DNA of 64,000 nucleotides. It comes from Pinus tabuliformis. Lineage: Eukaryota; Streptophyta; Pinopsida; Pinales; Pinaceae. The stretch spans positions 728,226,300 to 728,290,299 of the forward strand of contig CM062812.1 of assembly GCA_031772625.1 (NCBI GenBank), read 5' to 3'. The notes below the pieces were generated by a model. It was not told where the DNA came from. It did no database searches and saw only the letters and a program-made list of their open reading frames with translations. The translations under genes were made by a program, and so were the position numbers. This document shows, in pieces, positions 59,216-64,000 of this stretch (position 1 is the first letter of the stretch; the number at the start of each line of letters is the position of its first letter).

Positions 59216-60981
59216 CTTCAATTGTCAAAGAACTTCAGGGGCATCGTGAACAACAAACAAGTGAAATAAAACAGTTATACAAGTATCGAACGAAGTGTTA
59301 TGATAATCCGAATAAATATTTGGGTTTGATAATTGATGGTATGGACCAGAAGAAAACACTTTCGCCCAAAAATTTACAGGAGGAAAATTTTATTCAGTAT
59401 CACTTGGTCCGTTGTATGGTCTTCAATGGGAAAATGTTTCCAAGGGTGTACATCACAGCTCCACATATTCATAATGATGCAAATTTGAGAATAACCATAA
59501 TTCATGATGTGCTTTCTCATTGGTCTAGTAATCTTCCTGAAGTTTTGTATCTACAATTAGACAACACTTGCCATGAAAACAAAAATCAGGTTGTTTTTGG
59601 ATATCCAAACATGCTTGTTGAATTGAGATTTTTTCAGAAGTTAAAGGTTGGTTTCCTTCTTTTTGGGCACACTCATGACCATATTCATCAAATGTTCAGT
59701 CGTTTTTCAATCACATTGATGAGGAAGGAAGTTGGGAGCTTTCCATCATTAATTGAATGTATTAAGAAATCATACATGATAGAGCCTGCCTTTGATGTGT
59801 TGGAAGAAAATGTTGACATGCGAAGGTTTATTCCGGGATCACATGGTGAGGAGAAATGCATTGAACAACTTAATGACATTAGCTTCCAACATCAATTTTG
59901 TATCAAAAAAATTGATGGGAAAACACTAATATGGGGCAAGAAGTATTCAACTATTGCAAAATGGGCACCGTCATCAGGTTTGGATTTTTTCAAGTTCATT
60001 CCAGATCATCCAATATTTGCATCAAAAATATTGTTATTACAGTTAGTTGGTGAAGTTCATAATGCATGCAGACAGAATAGAGATATAAATTATTCTGATT
60101 GCCTAGAAGAAATTAAAAAATGTATTAGATATACATATGAGTACCTTGACATCACTGATTAAGTTTGGTGGGAGTCATTTTACAATAATCAAAGTGGTAT
60201 CATTTCAACAACAACAAATGGAGATATACCTTTGAAAAATCCATTTATTTGGCCACAAAATGTGTCAAATGAACATGAGGAAATAAAAATTGTTGAACAA
60301 CAAGAATATCAAGGTATTATTAATTCTTCACAGGCAGAGGAAAGAAAGATCTATATTGGTTCCAGAAGATCTAGTGCACAACGTGAAGCCATGGAAGACC
60401 TTTACAGGGGTTCAGTATAGGATATTAAGGAGGGTTGCATGATCGTAGTGCTAGTTGATGGAGATCCCAATGGCTATCCATTCTGGGTTGCTAAGGTTAT
60501 AAAGGTCTTTATAGAAAATGAGGATGTTACAGGTGTTGAATTACATTGGTATGCCACAAATACACTCCCATTCAACGGTGTGTATAAGCCAGAGATGGTA
60601 GTTGACAAAAAAAATGTCGAAAAGTGAAAAAGAAAGGGTACAAATATAAATTTTCGCCGCACAAACATCTTAAAATTGGAGGATGTTGACATACTTGTTT
60701 ATGACTTCAATTTAACAAAGAGAGGAACTCTTCGCTTCAAGACGATATAGATTCTGAAAAGTTTGTTACGAGAAGGAACAGTATTGAGATGGGATTCTGC
60801 TAAAACCAGTCGTAGATCTAGAAGAGTTTTGAAACTTGAAATGGTGGGCATGCATATGGACTTAGATGGGGCACTAGTTGATGAAAGAGAAGAATATGAA
60901 ACATCTTCATCAACATCCAGTCATTCATCTGATGATGTGAATTCTGATGGTGTGCAAGAAACTATGAGTGATTTTGAATAA

Positions 60982-61672
60982 TTGTCCAAGACAGTTATAA
61001 CTCATGTTTGCATCGTATCTTGAAATAAAAATTTTGATTTCCATATGGTGTTAAATCAGAAGTTACGAGTCATTTTTATGTTGTTTGATTATATGTCTTA
61101 ATTATGATAATTTTTATTGTTTAGAATATCTACAATGCAACATTAAATTAGAGATATAATGGATGTTTCATTCATTATACAAATAATCACATTTTGATTA
61201 ATTTAGTCATGTAATTTGTTCATAATGTCGTGGTTTTTTAATTTTATGGTTGAAAAAATTCCAATTTTTTTTGTATCTAGAATCTTATGGTTGAAAACAT
61301 GTTGAATTTATACTTATGAAAGAAAAATGTTATTCTACCAAAAACATTAGTATGTTTTTTTTCCTCATAAACAATTGTTTTCTTGCACATAAAAAATCGG
61401 TTTTACTAGCATTTTTTAAGAATGTTGAAAATTGACCCTAACAAAAATGATCGTTCCAGTATCAACACTTTTTCATTTTCAAGGTGTTTTTTGCACGAAA
61501 ATTTAGTTTTCACTACCATTATTAAAACATGTTCAACATTGACCCTAAAGAAAAACATCATTCCAGTATACACACTTTCCATTTTTAGCACTGTTTTTGA
61601 TGTTTTTTCTGAGTTTTTTGGCCAGAGTTCCCATTTTGAGTTTATACTTCCCATTTCAAAGTTTACATTGTT
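60982..61672. other. Right subterminal region and right TIR
   Basis: AATAAA at 61024 is a fair polyadenylation signal 43 bp after the last codon. A 107-bp direct repeat follows: TTGACCCTAA at 61432 and 61539, each followed by AAAA(T/C)ATC(G/A)TTCCAGTAT-like sequence. The right TIR occupies 61646-61672. No coding is seen. Confidence 0.65.
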
Positions 61673-61676
61673 AAGT

Positions 61677-63450
61677 GTTAAGGAGTGCCAGGGGAAAAAA
61701 AGGGAGCAATAGGTGAAAATAATGCATGCAAATGAATGATTAAGATTTTGTGACAAGAAGTGTTAGTGAGTTCCGTGTGAGCTAAGGAGGGAGTGATAAG
61801 GTATGCTAGGTAGTGTTAAGGCATGTTAGAAGCTACGGAAACATGCCAATATGTGTCAAGTGCTAGGGTGTGCCAATGAATGTCAAGGAGTGTTATGGAG
61901 TGCTAGTGAAACATAAGGGAGCACTGGTTTTAAATGCATGGAAATGAATAACTAAGAGTGTGTGACAAGGAGTGTCAGCAAGTTCTAGGTTTGCTAAGGA
62001 GGGGACGACAAGGTATGTTAGATGGTCCCAAAAAATGCTAGAGTGTTAGGGCGACATGCCAAGGTATGCTAATGTGTGTCAGGGTGTTCCAATGTGTGCT
62101 AGGGAGTGTTAGGTAGTGCGACATAAACACAAACGAAAACTAGTTCAAAATGCATGGAAATGAATGAATAAGAGTGTATGATAGGGAGTGTCAGTGAGTT
62201 CCAAGTGTGCTCAGGAGGGAGTGAAAAATTTATATGCTAGGTAGCTCCAAGGCATGCAAGAGTGCCATGACATGTCAAGGGGTGGTACAGTATCATAGGG
62301 AGTGCTAAAGCATGCCATGGAATGTAGGAAATGCCAACATGTGCCACATAGTGCCAAGGGATTGTTAGACATGCTAGGTGCTATGCCATGTCAAGATGTA
62401 AACTATGTTGCTTAGTTGATTTATGGCCATGGTTAGACATGAGCCTTGACTTGGTAACTCATTAAGTGGGATGAGCTAATATTAGGCACAAGTAGCATAA
62501 GATGAGTTATAGGCCATTCTTAGGTGAACAAGGCATAGTATAGTTGTAGTAACTATAACTTGGTCAAGATGTTGTAGTCGAGGTACGACTTGGTTGGTTC
62601 CCAAGTCTTAAAAACGATAAGGGTAGTTATGAGGACATGATAGATAAGGAGTGTCAGGGAATGCCAAGGAATGAAAAGGTGTGATAAAACATGCCAAACA
62701 GTGCCAATGCATGTCAAGGAGTGTTGGGGAGTGTGAGGAAATCACAATGGAGTACTAGTTCAAAGTGCATGGAAACGAACTAATAAGAGTGTCTTTGAGG
62801 TGTCCCAAGGATGAAGTGTATTGGGATAATTTCATAATGGGACTTGCAATAGGTAAGCCTATGATTACGATAAAGGGATGGAAAATTCAATTTTAAACAA
62901 AGGGATACTTTTGTCTAGGGACAACACTATTTTTTCAATGACTTGATTGGGTTCCCAAGTCACAAAAAATGTAAGGCTATCTATGAGGTCATGACAAGTA
63001 GGGAGTGCCAAGGTGTGCAAGGAATGTCAGGAAGTGACAACACATGCTAGAAATTTCCAAGGCATGTTATTCATTCCAAGACATGCCAAGTGATAAGGCA
63101 TGCCAAGAGGTGTTAGGTGTCAGGGTGTAGCACCAACGCATGCTAGGGAGTGCCAAGGAAACACAAGGGAGGACTAGTTTCAATTTCATGTAAATGAATG
63201 AATAAGAGTGTGTGATACGGAGTGTTAGCAAGTTCTGGGTGTGCTAAGGAGGCATTGACAAGGTATGTTAGGTACCGCTAGGGAAACACAAGGAAGGACT
63301 AGTTTCAATTGCATGGAAATGAATAAATAATAGTGTATGATAGGGAGTGTTAGCAAGTTATGGGTGTCCAAAGGAGGCATCTCTAGACAAAGTTTGCGAG
63401 GGTTTGGAGAAATTTTTTTTTTTGGTGCAAACTTGCAATTTTTTGGCAAT
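61677..63450. repeat. Degenerate GTGCYARGG-type repeat field with about 213-bp higher-order units
   Basis: Short motifs such as GTGCTAGGG, TGCCAAGG, AGTGTTAG and ATGCCA recur throughout. A longer block (GCATGGAAATGAATGAATAAG, AGTGT, GGAGTGT, AGCAAGTT, GCTAAGGAGG) recurs near 61724, 61937, 62150, 63187 and 63313. The first three are 213 bp apart. The stretch at 62400-62640 and 62770-62980 is less repetitive. No frame is conserved. Confidence 0.75.
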
Positions 63451-64000
63451 TTTCCCTCTAGGAGCGCAATGAGCTCACGTTGTGCTTCTTCGTCAAGGCT
63501 ACAAATGATGTAAAGTCAACATTTTTGGAAAGCTTGTAACCCCCTCTCAAACACAATATCCCTCTTTCCTAGTTTGGGGCTCAAGTTTTGAGAAATTTTC
63601 AAAAAAAGAGGCCAAAAATCACCTTTATGCCCCTCTTTTTCCATTTCATTGGGCACCTGGAGACACCTTGGGAGAATGGCCATATCTCAACCACAAATGG
63701 GTCATTTTGAGTGAACAAATACTCTAAAGATATAAAAACTCTCCCATATTTCTAGAAAAGGCTTCTGATCTGGATTTGGACTTCAGAAAGGCACTCAAAA
63801 ATGGCCTCCAACAGCTCATTGTACACCTGGAAGTTTCTGATATTTTTGTAAAATTTTCACTATGTAATTTTTTGTAATTCCTATTTTGACTTTGGTAAAA
63901 GTCAAAAGGGTTAAGCATATGAATGTGAGAGGTAAAAGTACATGTAAATAATGGGTGGTTAGTCTTTGTAAGTTGTTTTTTTGTAAATTTGACCTCATTT
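63451..64000. other. Window end, no gene seen
   Basis: The sequence is less repetitive than the block before it, with phrases such as GGAGACACCTTGGGAGAATGG. Open stretches on the minus strand have no recognisable motif. Confidence 0.5.

Larger units (their letters stand above)
56544..60981 (+). pseudogene. DUF7869-like transposase gene of the transposon
   Basis: From ATG 56544 a short leader precedes an acidic tandem-repeat region (to about 58.4 kb). A conserved part follows: CQKYCLKHLDFKFALEQRKR, YLVGCMQSILSGYF, VWKKEFNNF and RMHICNTCASLK with a CxxC. After an intron (59128-59215) come YLGLIIDGMDQKK, YLQLDNTCHENKNQVVFGYP and FLLFGHTHDHIHQMFSRFS, which I place in the DUF7869 family, a DDE-like transposase group. 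The C-terminus has a chromo/BAH-like FWVAKVIKV...ELHWY segment and an acidic serine-rich end. Exon 2 holds one frame for 1.77 kb with four stops (60160, 60418, 60625, 60748). Exon 1 has shifts, a stop at 59094 and a probable deletion near 59010. The family motif GHTHED-x-DQ has lost its acids here. Confidence 0.7.
44795..61672. mobile_element. Two-gene DNA transposon: ParB-methyltransferase plus DUF7869-like transposase
   Basis: It is bounded by inverted repeats AACAATGTAAACTTTGAAA (19 bp perfect) followed by GGAAGT after two mismatches. Inside, two genes diverge from about 56.06-56.54 kb. To the left is a six-exon ParB-like plus amino-methyltransferase gene; to the right is a repeat-rich transposase-like gene. 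Without the 6.8-kb LINE the element is about 10 kb. Subterminal non-coding parts are 0.8 kb (left) and 0.7 kb (right), the right one with a 107-bp direct repeat. Both genes are pseudogenes here. Linkage to one element is inferred from the TIRs, the shared promoter and the absence of other genes between the ends. Confidence 0.75.

Noticed and set aside
44795..61672. Assignment of the transposon to Kolobok or piggyBac from a TTAA-like flank
   Set aside because: Taking CAATG as the terminus gives GTAA on one side and TTAA on the other, which do not match. AAGT with AACAATG termini fits exactly, and the transposase region resembles neither family.

Overview
The window is a gene-poor, AT-rich stretch of a large plant nuclear genome, probably a gymnosperm. 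That inference rests on layered, decayed LTR retrotransposons, a plant-type L1 LINE, short GT-AG introns, and pseudogene fragments of plant-type NSE4 and NudC/BOBBER proteins; the species is not determined. I see no intact host protein gene. Every coding region carries stops, frameshifts or lost catalytic residues.

Layout. 1-3 kb holds LTR-like and tandem-repeat sequence. 3.1-5.6 kb is a truncated Ty3/gypsy chromovirus (element A, + strand). From 5.6 to at least 28 kb lies a second chromovirus (element C, - strand) with very long LTR-like arms. Its 3' LTR is split by an 11.7-kb Tat-lineage Ty3/gypsy element (element B, 8409-20084, - strand, TSD TTACC). B carries a second RNase H domain after the integrase and a spliced antisense ORF. 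28.06-28.97 kb has a CACTA-like remnant followed by a tRNA-Val(UAC)-like gene. 29-44.8 kb is mostly non-coding, with a NudC pseudogene that keeps its introns, an NSE4 pseudogene that looks processed, duplicated pieces of the NSE4 5' region, and several mini-satellites.

The most interesting object is at 44795-61672. It is a long terminal-inverted-repeat DNA transposon (19 bp perfect TIR, candidate TSD AAGT) with two divergently transcribed genes that share a promoter region containing a perfect 25-nt palindrome. The + strand gene has an 87-bp (29-residue acidic) tandem repeat at its N-terminus and then a transposase-like domain of the type I know as DUF7869. The - strand gene has at least six exons. 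It joins a ParB-like domain to an amino-methyltransferase domain of bacterial N4/N6 type. A 6.8-kb L1-type LINE has inserted into exon 4 of the methyltransferase gene and left a target-site duplication. Both genes are dead in this copy, but splice sites and frames can still be read. I infer a mobile element that once carried its own transposase and a DNA-binding DNA methyltransferase. To my knowledge this combination has not been described in plants.

The right edge (61.7-63.4 kb) is a degenerate repeat built on a GTGCYARGG-like motif. The transposon appears to have inserted at the edge of that repeat.
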